DNA of 64,000 bases from Mesaphorura yosii (Eukaryota; Arthropoda; Collembola; Poduromorpha; Tullbergiidae): the NCBI GenBank assembly GCA_009869945.1, contig WIXG01000116.1, positions 124,001 through 188,000 on the forward strand, given 5' to 3'. Under the pieces are notes generated by a model. The model was not told where the DNA came from. It ran no database searches and saw only the letters and a program-made list of their open reading frames with translations. Position numbers and translations under genes: made by a program. Of the stretch, positions 22,101-33,777 are shown piece after piece (position 1 is the first letter of the stretch; each line of letters starts with the position of its first letter).

Positions 22101-22650
22101 GGCAATTGCGATGAGATCATCTTCGGAATGTGACAAATTGTCTCCAGTACTTTTGCTGGAGTCCAGATTGCCTTGGCGAGAGTTTATCAGTATTCGGTGC
22201 CCGGACTTGGTGTACTTTAGTTTTGAAGCAGTGGTCGGACGAACTCGAGACCTGAAACGAAAGATTAATGATTTCTCAAATCCCCAAGAGCAAAATTAAA
22301 TATGGACTCATAAAGATTACAATAATTACTGACCTGGACCGAATATGAACGGCTGCTGCTGCCGTTTCAGGCCTGACTCGTTCACTGATAATGAACTTTT
22401 TCGGCACGAGTCCGTAGAGCTTGTTTATCATTTGAATTTCAGGCACTCTCGGCGTATGGGCGCTATTGTTGGTTTCAAATTGCACAGGGTTCCGGGTTGC
22501 GTTGTCAAACGACTTGGAAAAGCCGCCCATGTTTGACGTCCCAATTAGTTTCTTCAGTTTCGGGGAACCAATGTACATGTTTTTGGAGTTCTCTTGGTTC
22601 TTCCGGAGACTAATAAAGTGGTTTTTGTGATTTACTAGTGCCAAGTTCAT
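19139..22650 (-). CDS. Long Ser/Lys-rich protein of unknown function, 908 residues
   Basis: Exons: 22650-22334, 22251-20650, 20030-19431, 19346-19139; all phase-2 GT-AG introns, so any internal exon could be skipped without a frameshift. The N-terminus (residues 1-105) has an ordered-looking KLKKLIGTSNMGGFSKSFDN and IQMINKLYGLVPKKFI. The large second exon is low complexity and probably disordered: basic clusters (SSKRRKSVRKTISFDE), acidic runs, repeated RKSxS-type sites that look like basophilic-kinase targets, and an Asn/Ser-rich tail. The C-terminus returns to order: ECLKIYDKMTKVGCNVRLQT, then MMSPVEYREFITAAEASVQ. I do not recognise the family. The exon 3 frame was chosen because the acceptor at 20031-20032 links exon 2 to the long downstream frame; a competing overlapping frame at 19873-20064 ends in a stop. 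Confidence 0.72.
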
Positions 22651-24684
22651 CTTCTGTCGTCCACCGTTTAATCAAAGGATGGCACAATGAACAGTTGATA
22701 GAGCTGTTACACAGCAGACAGGCTAAAAGGCAACGTGCAATATACCCGGAAGTGGAGGCCAGCACTTCCACTTCCACGATGTGTCACCAGCACAACATTA
22801 TAAGCGAATGTCCACAATAAGCGGTTCCTTACTTTATTATGAAAAGTAGTTCACGAGTCAATCACTATTATAAACTACATTGAACACTGTCCACCGTTCA
22901 CTCTGGAAGCAATCACGAAAGAATTACAACTTGTAGGAAGTTTGTGTGCGTACATGTGCCGTGGGCTGTGACAAGCAGCTAAATCATCGGCAAAACTTTC
23001 GGGCTGATGCTATTATCAAGCAAGTTTCATTTTCACTCATGCTTTCTTTCATTCTTCGGTGCCTTTCTTTTTGTCTTTCGGTACCAGGAACCGAAAACTT
23101 TCAACATAATAGAAAACTCATCATTACAGGCCATTGCTGCTTTTGTCAGTCTGCTACGTGAAGTCATCCAATTCTACCTTCCTTATTCGTCCTGTTTGAT
23201 GTGTGGGACTGGCTGTCGTGATTGGTCAATAAACTAGAGTGACAACGCACTGGAAACGTGCCCACGTGCAAGTCTCTTGCTCATGCTTGTGCTTATGCTT
23301 GTGCTTATGCTTGTGCTTATGCTTGTGCTTATGCTTGTGCCACGATATGAACTCAACGTGTCCCCGATGCCTGGGTAATTGACGCGAATAGTGGTTTCTT
23401 TGTGCATTTATAGTTTGCTAATTTAGGCCAACACGTGGGAGGTTGGTAAACCGAAAGCGGTTACCACTTATGTCGCGTATTGTCAGTGGGAGACTGGTAG
23501 AAATTATGTCTATATTTTCGTGGCCTTTTGTCTTTTATTTGTCACATAGCGAATGTGACACAAATCCAGAAGACATGCAGTGATGCGGATTTGGTCCAAC
23601 TGTCGATGAGTTTGCAATTTCAAATTTGCTACAACCCCTTGCCCAAAAATTGGTTCAAGATTAAGGTTCTCGGTTCTGAGTTAGGGTCGTTTGTCCTACC
23701 TTGAACGTCTGATTCCGGTCTGAGTAATGAAGTGCAACATGCAATTCACCTCGGAGCTCTGACAATGAAGGAAGTGTTGAATCTCACGTTTGCGCATTTG
23801 GCGACTATAGTCACTGGCTTTTCTTTCATGACCTTGCTCAGCAAGTCAATTTAAATTATCAAGATTTAATCAATCAAAATACGGAGAGAAGTCTGATATA
23901 GTGCGACATGCTTCAGAGAAATGAATGCTATCCAAATATTTAAACAAGAATGCGAAGCCAAAAGCCTTGAAGGTTTTCGTCTTCTTGGGTTCTGTTAGTT
24001 ATCAGCTTAATGCTGAAAGTTAACAGCGCACACGGGGAAAGGGGGCACTCTAATGATAGGATTCCAGCAATACATTCACATTCACTCTGCACACTGCACG
24101 CGGATACCCGGAATACCAAATCAAGTAAATTGCATCCATTTAATTCTTTTATCCTTCTTAAAGCAGCTATTAGCCTTCCAACTTGATTTGTGTTGTTTGC
24201 AAAGCGATCTGAAATTGCAGTTCGACATGCAACCCAGCAGTCATGGAATGTTACGACATTGTAAGTATGAAAGCTGGAGCTGGAAAGGAAACAAAACGGT
24301 AACAATGGATGGAAAAACTTCGGACATAACAAGCACAAGACGTTTTCCACATTTTCACTGAAATGATCGGGTTGTATTTGATTTGCACATTTGCAGATCC
24401 ACCGTTCACGATCGTTATAATGATCGTGTAGTATACCAAAGATTCAAGATGCAATGATGCACCTTAGCTGATGTTGGAACTCGAACTGGAACAAAGTAAT
24501 GAGCAAAAGCAAGCTGGGTCAAGGAATTCTCACTTCATGCGAACTGAAGTGGTAAACTGGGTTTAAATAACAGGTTTGAGTTAAGTTTAGCAATATTAGT
24601 CGTCAGCCGGCAGTCACTGAAAATTGTAGCAAGTGTCTGTGCCTTTTTCTTGTCAGTCTATTGGCTGACGAAGGCGCACGCAAA
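22651..24684. other. Two-kilobase intergenic region
   Basis: No gene supported on either strand; frames at 23940-24454 lack family resemblance and overlap on both strands. Contains the tandem repeat at 23276-23341 and presumably the promoters of the two divergent neighbours. Confidence 0.45.
23276..23341. repeat. 12-base tandem repeat
   Basis: About five copies of a TGCTTGTGCTTA unit, alternating GTGCTTATGCTT. Simple minisatellite, likely variable between individuals. Confidence 0.85.
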
Positions 24685-25569
24685 ATGCTGACTCAAACAT
24701 TAATCGTAGCTCGATTTCACGCCGGCAGGTCAGCATATTCAAGCCTGAAACTTTGCAGTACGATCACCCATGCAATTGAAAGGCATCTATCAATTTCGGC
24801 GTATTTAAACTCCAATGAAAGCATGAAGACGAAGCTCAGTCCAGAAAGTAAAACTAAAATTAATGTCACTAATGTGGACGTGAAGCCCATCACCAGTAAC
24901 CCTACGCTCCAAGCCCGTTTGAAGCCTTTCATTGACCAAAATCCTGAGAGACTTGAGTGGAAACCAGTCTACAGATTCAACCACATTCTACTAGCAAGAG
25001 CTGCTCAAAAAGCAAAAATCGGACAAACAATCCTTACATGCTTTGTTGTACTTCCGATGTGCGTGACGTCCTATCTCACTGGACACTCCGAACTGGAAAC
25101 AGTCACCAATGCACTTGCGATCTCTACCTTAGCCAGTATGTGGTTACCCGACAACAGAATTAATCATGCATGTCGTGTAGCGTGCTATTGTGATTGATGC
25201 TAAATTCCCTTTGTTGTAGTGATGATGCTGAATGTTGTGGGCTCGCTCTCGTCGCGAATTGTTGGTGCAGTCTACCTTCCTAAGGACTTCAAGCAGAAAG
25301 ACGAGGTCATTCTATCAACCCTTTCCTTCTGGGGAAACCGAAGGGATACGGTCATGCCAAGGAATTCGTTTGTCCACATCTCTGATATGGATGTTGATGC
25401 CGATACAGATGTGTTTATAACACTGCAATACATCGACAAGACGCAGCGACAAGAACCACGTTACCTAAGCCTTAGGTTTGGCACAATCGAGGATGTGGAA
25501 GGATTCCAGTCTGTGTTTGGCGAGTTGGTTCAACTTCGACCGAAGAAGAGTCGGCCTTCCAGAAGATGA
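24685..25569 (+). CDS. TMEM186: TMEM186-like mitochondrial membrane protein
   Basis: Exons: 24685-25135 and 25220-25569, 266 residues. The ATG at 24685 starts a basic, Ser-rich N-terminus (MLTQTLIVARFHAGRS) suited to mitochondrial import. Two hydrophobic segments follow (about 117-135, IGQTILTCFVVLPMCVTSYL, and 145-175 around the splice site). The C-terminal domain has VILSTLSFWGNRRDTVMP and RYLSLRFGTIEDVEGFQSVF, matching the TMEM186 pattern of a hydrophilic tail after two helices. In mammals TMEM186 belongs to the mitochondrial complex I assembly (MCIA) machinery in the inner membrane. Identification rests on these blocks and the topology, so moderate to good. Confidence 0.75.
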
Positions 25570-25919
25570 ACTTAATTTAATTAGTCAAGAAACCACAAAC
25601 ATGGAGTCGATTTTGATGCCAAAGACTATGCATTTGTCCGTTTAATTTAGGCTAATTTAAATAATTTATGTCATTAAAATTCACAATGAATGAAAATCAC
25701 GCATTTAATTTAATTAAGGTGTATTTCATTTCATTGACTTTCCTGAGACTAGTTACAGTATAAAGTGGAAGACTTAAGGAGTGAGACACGTTTAGATTCA
25801 ATTGTATTCAGGCGACGCTCCGTTCGTTTCATTCATGCAAGTTTCAAGTTATTTGAATAGCATCTGAACTTGGTGATGCGTTTTTAACAATTTCGATTGT
25901 CATTCCAGAATTTGCCAGA
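25570..25919. other. Short intergenic gap
   Basis: AT-rich, many AATTTAA motifs; no gene seen. Confidence 0.4.
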
Positions 25920-26311
25920 ATGACGAAGTCCGTATTTCCATTCCTTTTTCTGTTCATGTTAACATTTCACCACGCAATTGTCATTCATGGGCAAGACGGA
26001 GGCGATGCTGATTCCGACTCGGAATCTCACGAGAACTATCGCGAATTCAGGCGGCTCCTGAACAGTTTCGCTGACAAGTACGGCCTTCGGGCAGCGATGG
26101 ACTGCTTTGATGTCGCAAGTAAGGCAATTACTGGTATTCTCAGCTGTTAACTGTAAGGCAAATGTCAATGTCATCTGTTATAGGCGATGTTTATGAGTCA
26201 GACCACGAGAAGGACTCGACGGAAGTTCACAACGAGTTCTCCGGCTACATTGCAAAGTATGGTGAAGATGTTTACGAGGAGTGCCGAACAATTGTTTACC
26301 ACTTTTATTAG
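25920..26311 (+). CDS. Small secreted acidic protein
   Basis: Exons: 25920-26118 and 26184-26311, 108 residues. A clear signal peptide (MTKSVFPFLFLFMLTFHHA, cleavage probably near VIHG) is followed by an acidic low-complexity stretch (DGGDADSDSESHEN) and two similar short helical units: FRRLLNSFADKYGLRAAMDC and VHNEFSGYIAKYGEDVYEEC. Each unit has a KYG and a Cys about eight to ten residues later, suggesting an internal duplication with one unit per exon and perhaps a disulfide. AATAAA follows at about 26328. No family recognised. Confidence 0.7.
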
Positions 26312-27917
26312 CTTGTCATGAAGTGGAAATAAAATCCAATACTAAGTTTGATTCTGATTGCTAGAATCGCTTTTTGGTCCACAGACTCACATGACGCTTT
26401 GTTTTTCGTATCACGTTCCCCCACCGGGTTCCCAAACTCTCAAACGTAGCGTAACTCGAGATTGTCAACATTCTCACGGAACCTACACGAGCGCCCTAAA
26501 AAATGGTTGCAATTTTCTCACTTCACTTATTTTGAGGTAAATTAACCGCACGCATTTTTGCAGTTGTATGCCGCATTTTGAATGTTACTCCAATTGTTGG
26601 AATCTCAGTGTATTCCCGACTGTAATTGTCTTGCGGTCATTAAAGAAGTACTGAAAATGTGATTACATAACCAAAGAAGTGGTAATAATAATCAAAGTGC
26701 TTCTTTTCAATGCTTGAATGCACGCAGAGACAATTGGGCCAACATTTTCCTACGTAGTGACGCGGCTAACATTTTCGTCATTTTGGTAACTTGTTTGCAA
26801 ATAGCATAAACCGAGGATTATTTTGTGCCTTGAATGACATTCAATATTTTCGTCCTACCGACCGTGATTCAGTGGAAACAACGCAGTGCCTGGCAAGCTT
26901 GCATTCAACTTCTCATTGTCTGTTAACTTCGGTGCATTTAATTACCATTGTACCCCTGTCTTGAAGTTAATGCATTGTTGAACTTGCCACGTTTTGGCAA
27001 TCGGCTGCAGTTCATGTCCAGCTAGTCCAGCATCAACACATTCCAGTCCCTCAAGCACGATGGCAGAGAAATAAGACGCGTAATGAGTCATTTCCATCCC
27101 AAAGTCCATGCTATCTTTTTATTACGTAGCCAAGTGAAATTTGCAACATACTAACTAAACGAAGCAATATGATGCGGAGTAGAGGAAGAAAAGATAACAG
27201 CGTCCAGAGAGCTTACGCTGCATTTATTAAAAAAACGATGAATGACGAGTTTAGCTTCGCTTTCAGCTGGACAGCTAGCAATATCCTGCAATACAAGATA
27301 GCAGTCGACGTGACAGTGGATGCCACTTATTGTCTTGCTCGTAGCCTTCCTGCAGCTACTCAGTCAAACTCAGTCGGACTCCATTAAGATTTAAATGTTC
27401 TGACGTTCATAAACTTAACATTGAAAAGTTATAGCCTGTTCCTCGCATATTCAAGACAAGACTTTCTGGCAAGTGGCAGTACATTGGGGAAAGAAAGCTT
27501 GCGGTAAGCCTCAATTTATTTTCAATTTTAATTAATATCGGACTATAGGACATGTGGCATGTACATCGCATGGGATTCAACAAAATTGCACGAGATTGCC
27601 AAACCACAAATGATAATTCCACTGCAGGGTAACACAGATAACGGCAATGGTGGCTGACCATGGCCGAAGCGGGCTTAGGTCTCTCTCCTTTTACCAAACG
27701 GCAGGTTTTTCTAGCCTAGTTGGAGTTTTGCCTTGACTTATTTCGGCCAGCTAAAGTTACTTACCTTTTCTAACCTCCAATTAGCTAGCCTAATTCCTCA
27801 CCGGGAAGGAACAGGAAGGAAAAGTATGGTTGAAAATCTTTATTCAGACATTTGCTTGACTCAGTTTGTTTCTCATTTGCAGTGCCAAAGTCAAAATTTT
27901 CATGTGGTCTCGGGAAG
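26312..27917. other. Intergenic region before calpain
   Basis: No supported gene. A 72-codon frame at 27169 has no family resemblance or splice support. An acceptor-like CTCATTTGCAG at 27872-27882 suggests that a 5' non-coding exon of the calpain gene lies somewhere upstream. Confidence 0.4.
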
Positions 27918-30900
27918 ATGTTTGGCCGGAAGAAGACGTACGGTACATCCTCCAAAACGATCGAGACCAGCAGTGCCGCAAGGTCCGTAAAGCTTGCCGA
28001 TATAATCGGAGATAAGGGTTCGAATCATAAGATGCATGCCGCACCATCCAGGAATGGAGCACCGGCGAAATCTACGTTTCTCAGTAGTGGGAATACGGAC
28101 ATCAAAAACAAGATGCAGGCTGCGAAGCATCCGCCGATGAGTCGGGTGGGATCTGTTGAACACCATGAAGTCAAGAAACCTGACGCTCAGCTTGACAAGA
28201 GGCTTTTTGTGTCGAGTGGTACAACCAAGTTCAAACAAATTTTCAAGGAGGTGAGCAAAATCGGTTACCATTTCCAGAATTTAGAAGGAATCTTCATACG
28301 ATTAGAAGCCGGACAATTTTTTGCTAATTGCCGTGAAAGACAGCTACACACTAAGTTATTCCAGTGCCCGAACCCAAAGCATGAGTTGCGTACGCCCTTT
28401 CAAGCCGCTACAATAAGAAGTTTTCGCTCAATTTCAGAAATCATGATTCATGAATTACGATTTAAAAATGCAAAAAGGATTAACGAAGGCAATTCACTCG
28501 ACTTGTAGCTTGCAGAAAGTCTGTCGACCATATGTGCGACTTTTTTACTTCATGCATTAGTACCAGTGCCAAATGTGGTGAAGTGGTGTCACATGTCACA
28601 AGACAGGATCATAATCTTGTTTTTGATAGCGGCATGTTTTCCTTTTTATCACGCTTTATTAGTTTCCACTTTTGGAAGAAATCAAAGTTGTTTTTCCGCT
28701 TTCAGACTGTATTCTGTTCTTATCAGTGTGTATGCTAGAATTCTTCATTGATTGATTAATTAGATCTCCACTGAATGCACACATTAAACACCATAAAGTG
28801 ACTCAAGATTCTTGAGTAATAACGACAAACATTTTAAAGGTTGTTGTAATTTACTTGGCCTAGGGAGAGGAACCCGCAGGAAAGATTCCAGATGATGTTC
28901 AAGACTACGAACGCATTAAGGCAGATTGCCTTGAGAAAGGAGTTTTGTTCGAAGACAAGGAATTCCTACCATCAAACTCCTCATTGTTTTTCTCCGAGGC
29001 TGGACGCGTCAACGTTGTTTGGAAGAGACCAAGCGAATTGGTCGAAAATCCACGCTTCTTTGTGGGAGGCGCGAGTCGATTCGATGTTAACCAAGGCGAA
29101 CTGGGTACGAAACGCGTACGATGTAATGTGCCAACTAAGACAATTCCATGCCGGAATGCCATTTCCACACAATTGACCAGTGACAAGCAGCGTGACATCC
29201 TTTTGTTCAAAAATGGGGTTAAATTAAATTGGAAGGAACTCAGACAGCATGAAATGTCAACCAATTTTCCTTAAATCCTGATTGACAAAGAAGTCCCACT
29301 CGGTGCGTAGTCGGACAGTTCGTTCAGCGTGATGGACACTGACAACGACAAGACAAGCGACGTGTGCCCACATGCACAATGCAAACACCCGTCAAGTTAC
29401 ATTTACAATAGGCAATTCAATTTTATTGCTCATTTAGGAAACTGTTGGTTTCTTGCGGCTGTGGCAAGTCTCACGATGCAGGAGCAACTCTTTTACCAGG
29501 TTGTCCCGAAGGACAACAGTTTCGTGAAGGATTATTGCGGCGCGTTCCACTTTAGGTCAGTGCATGGCTGAAGCCCATGCGTTGAAACTCAAGCGATGCG
29601 ACGGAAAGACCGTTCACACATATGTTAATGCTATTTAATTACTCTGACAGATTCTGGCAGTATGGACGCTGGGTTGATGTCGTTGTCGATGATTACTTGC
29701 CGACGAATGGCCGTGGTCAGCTCATGTACATGCATTCGGAGGAAAAGAACGAATTCTGGAGTGCGCTGCTGGAGAAAGCCTATGCAAAGTAAAGACCATT
29801 CAAAACTTCATATTTCTCTTCACAATAATACGGTCTCAACATAAGTTCCTCGATTGCATAAGTGATGGCTTGTTCTGTGTAGATTGTACGGGTCCTATCA
29901 GGCTCTTACTGGAGGGCTGGCAACTGAAGCTCTGCAAGACTTCAGTGAGTCACTTACTGTTGTTTGCTAAAGTTATTTAATCGTTTCTAACGCTGTTGAT
30001 TGGCAATCTGCAATAATTCGCCGCAGGTGGAGGCATCATTGAAATAATTGAGCTGAAGGAGACAAACTTAAATGTGTTTAACATCATGGAGAAAGCCCAA
30101 GCAAGGCAATCGTTTATGGGATGCTCTCTCAAGGTGAGATTGCAGCGCAACTATTCAGATTCCTATTTGCTTAATTCAATCCCCCAGACGTGATGGAAAT
30201 GCAATTAATGCTCTCATACTGCAGCCGGACACCAAAGTGACAGAAGCGAAAACACAAGAAGGACTTGTTCGTGGGCATGCGTACTCCATCACACGAGTTC
30301 AGAAAGTAGACGTTGTCCTTCGTGATAAGCCTGGAAAGATTCCGCTGGTGCGAATTCGAAACCCGTGGGGAAACGAATTTGAGTGGAAGGGAGCCTGGGG
30401 TGACAAGTAAGCTCCATGGACTTGACCACGGCCATGAGCTGATATGCTGTCAATAACATAATCTCGTAACATGTGATTTTATATGCGTGTTGCCCATTCT
30501 AGTTCCAAGGAATGGACTCTCGTGTCAGATGAAACAAAGCACGAGCTAAATCTTACGTTTGAGGATGACGGTGAATTTTGGATGTCAATTCAGGACTTCC
30601 AAAAATTCTACGACACCCTGGAAATCTGCTATCTGAGTCCAGATTCTCTCCTTCCCGGCGCACCACAAGCTCTACCTGGGTCAGAATCTGCTGAGCTGAG
30701 TAACGGAGTCGACAAGAAGATCACTGGAAAGAGATGGAACACATCATACTATGAAGGGTCGTGGATTCCGGGAGCCACGGCAGGAGGATGCATAAACTTC
30801 ATTCATAAAGAGCCTAGTACGTGGAGAAAATATTCAATAGTGCCAGCAGGAATTCAGAATTATTTAATGTCTGACTATCATGAATTTTTCCTCACTTTTA

Positions 30901-33376
30901 GAAACCTACCCGAACAATCCACAGTTTTTTGTGGAGTTCGACGAGGCTGATGAAGACGGTGACCCGGAGAAATGCACCGTGCTCATTGCACTAATGCAAA
31001 AGAATCGCCGAGCAAAGAAGAAGGAAGGTGTTGGAGCCCTTTCAATTGGATTTACTATCTATCCGGTAACTGGGCCTTCACCAGCCTTCATAAATCCATA
31101 AATGTGAAGCCAACAAAACACAATTTCGGTTGCACAGCTGAAAGATCCTGAGAATTTGCCGAATCCATTGGACCTGGATTTCTTTCGTTACAACCGCAAA
31201 GTAGCTGACTCTGGCACCTTTGTCAACCTACGCGAAGTGTGCACCAGGATTGAATTAACCCCGGGATCGTACTGCATTGTTCCATCAAGTTTTGAGCCAA
31301 ATGAGGAAGGAGAGTTTCTCATACGCATTTTCTCTGAATCGGCGAATCGCTTGAAGTGAGTCCAAACGACGTAATGATTTACGTAAACCGTAACGTGAAA
31401 CTGCCAGAAATACAACTTGAAACCAAACTTATTTGTAAACACGCTGTGGCTTTCTTCCTTATGCTTGATTCAGGGAACATGCTGGGGATCTGGCCATTGG
31501 GGAAGTCGATAAAACGGTAATTTTTCACCGAAATGTCACAACAAAACCTAATTTTACTTTATTTTTCACTTTTGTCATCTTCACAAGTCGCGAGTTTTTA
31601 CGTCTTTACTCCTTAGTTAGTTTGCCTTTCGTGAAAGTGCAACTGTGCAGAATTTAGCGTCTGAGTGGTACGCGGACGATAACGGCAGTAGTTTACGTAA
31701 TCACAGTTGCAATCTCTGCATTCCCACTCAATCATTTTTCATGTAATTACTTGCCTTGCTTTGCCTATTTGCTTTTGCAATACTTCGCTACTTTCTTTCA
31801 CCTTTGCACTTTCTTCTTTTCACACGACCGTTGACGCTTGACGTAAAATGCTCACGTAAGAAAGTTCGTGTTCGCGTTCGAGTCAGCTTTGCGGAAATGG
31901 GCACTAGACGCATGCGATTAAAATAATCAAGGACAGACTAAATTAATACTCGCTGAGTTGGCAAGGCTCATTTGCATTTTTGCTTTTGGTGTGACTGGTT
32001 GTCTGACGCGAGTGCAGGGCGGAATGCAGAACAATAACAAGTACCCTAAGTGGGTGACCACGGGACTTCGGGCCCTCACAACGCCAGCTTGTGCCAACTG
32101 CATAACGGAATCAGTGCTTAACAAAAATAGTTTCGCCTCGTGTCGTTCCGCAAAAAATGCCCTCGATACTGACACCGACAGCGATTCAGTTGTGAATCCG
32201 AATCCCACACCTCCGCCTGCCCCGCGCAAAAAGTCGCTGCTGTCAACCGCTGAGATCAGGCTCAATCGCCAACTACAAAGTAATCGCCAGTTGCGGTTCT
32301 CGATTCCAAGCTCCCCGCAGCGGAGCGATTTTGACGATTACGAGGAAGACAGGCTGACTGCACGTGATATTCAGCTAATTAACAAATTGATTCAGGTGGA
32401 ACAAGTCTCCAAGGAGGAAAGTGAGACGACGGTGCAAGCCATACAAGAACTATTCAAGACCACAGCCGGAGATGACTTGGAGATCAGTTGGTTCAAACTC
32501 AAGAATCTTCTGGACACGTATTTGAAAAAAGGTGACGTCAATTTGTGCTCTAAAAGCTCATTCTTCATTGTGTTGCGTCCCGTGCAATTTGCTATATGAA
32601 ATCCTTAATCTTTCTCTCCGTGTGTGCCGTGCTTTCTGAATTCTGGCGTAATGTGAACGACTTTCTCTTTTCATGCTTTCGTTATGACTGCTTGTGAAAT
32701 GCAGTGCTAAGTAAGACCGTCGTAAACCTTAATCTCTTCATTGCCTGATTTCGTGCCTGATTTTATTTACTGCATATTAATTACACGCCTCAAATGTTTC
32801 CCACCTTTCCCACAGAATTCGAGTTTGAAGGATTCAGTCGCGAAGTCTGTCGTTCAATGGTGGCAAGCGTTGACGGTGATCGAACGGGGCAACTCGGGCT
32901 GGAGGAATTCTCAGAGCTTTGGACCAATATACTGCGGTGGAAGGTAGGTCGCCAATCAAATTAAAATTAAACCCCACCGAGACGATTCGTGATCGTGACC
33001 TTTACGTTTTTCTAGACATGCTTCAAAATCTATGACGAGGATTATTCTGGCAACTTGAGTTCTTTCGAGCTTCGAAAAGCGCTCAACTCTGCTGGGTACC
33101 AAATTAGTAACAAAGTGCTGGCGGCGCTGGTGCTTCGGTACGGCGATGAAGACGGGAGCATTAGCTTTGAAGATTTCATTATGATTTCAGTGAAGCTTAA
33201 ATCAATGATTGGTGAGTTCAAGTTCACAATGTTGACAGCCTTCGTGATTCATATTTGCCGTGCTCAAATTGGGCGTGTTTTCCTTTGCAGCTGTTTATAA
33301 GGATAAGGACGTCAAGGGACTCAACAGCGCCCAGTTTAGCCTAGAAGAATGGGTAGAAAAGACTATTTACTCTTGA
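27918..33376 (+). CDS. Classical calpain (calcium-dependent cysteine protease), 15 exons, 943 residues
   Basis: Exons: 27918-28250, 28864-29104, 29438-29555, 29651-29788, 29883-29944, 30027-30133, 30225-30406, 30503-30816, 30902-31065, 31138-31355, 31474-31516, about 32030-32531, 32816-32943, 33016-33211, 33291-33376. Phase is kept at every junction. Catalytic triad: Cys in [11 protein letters not shown] (about 194), His in [11 protein letters not shown] (351), Asn in RIRNPWGN (379). A C2-like domain follows (GGCINF to FLIRIFSES). The C-terminal penta-EF-hand domain has calcium loops [24 protein letters not shown] and [10 protein letters not shown]. Odd points: a long basic/Ser-rich N-terminal extension (about 110 residues) and a linker of about 100 residues between C2L and EF-hands ([18 protein letters not shown]). 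Cytosolic limited proteolysis. Exon 12 could start 12 bases earlier, at 32018. Confidence 0.93.
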
Positions 33377-33777
33377 AGACGCGATTGACCAATGACCTTG
33401 ACCTTTTAAGGATCCAAATTCGATAATTCGGCTTCCAAACTAGAAGTTTACAATAGTTTTCATCAACAAACAATTTATTTTTCAGTAGGCGTAAGACTTC
33501 CTGGATGTTTTCTAACTTACAACCTTAAAGCGTTGCACTAACTAATTTTAACGGATAAGCGATCTAGCCTTTTTCCTGTTTCCGACGTAAATTAATTATT
33601 TTTTGGGTAATAAAAATAGCATGCATTTCAGCGAGCCCAAGATCCAGATCGGTTTGCATTACCATTCGAATTTTTGTTTCTGTACATGCATTGTCTAAAG
33701 TTAACTATGACTAATAAAATTCTATCGGTACATTAGTGCATTCGCTGATTTGTTAACTTGGTGCCCTTAAATTGTAC
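33377..33777. other. 3' gap between calpain and AUP1
   Basis: Converging 3' ends; AATAAA-type motifs on the plus strand near 33609 and 33713. No gene. Confidence 0.45.

Noticed and set aside
23276-23341. CRISPR-like repeat array
   Set aside because: Units are contiguous without spacers and the genome is eukaryotic; simple tandem repeat.
27169-27387. 72-codon frame
   Set aside because: No family resemblance, no splice signals linking it to neighbours, biased composition.
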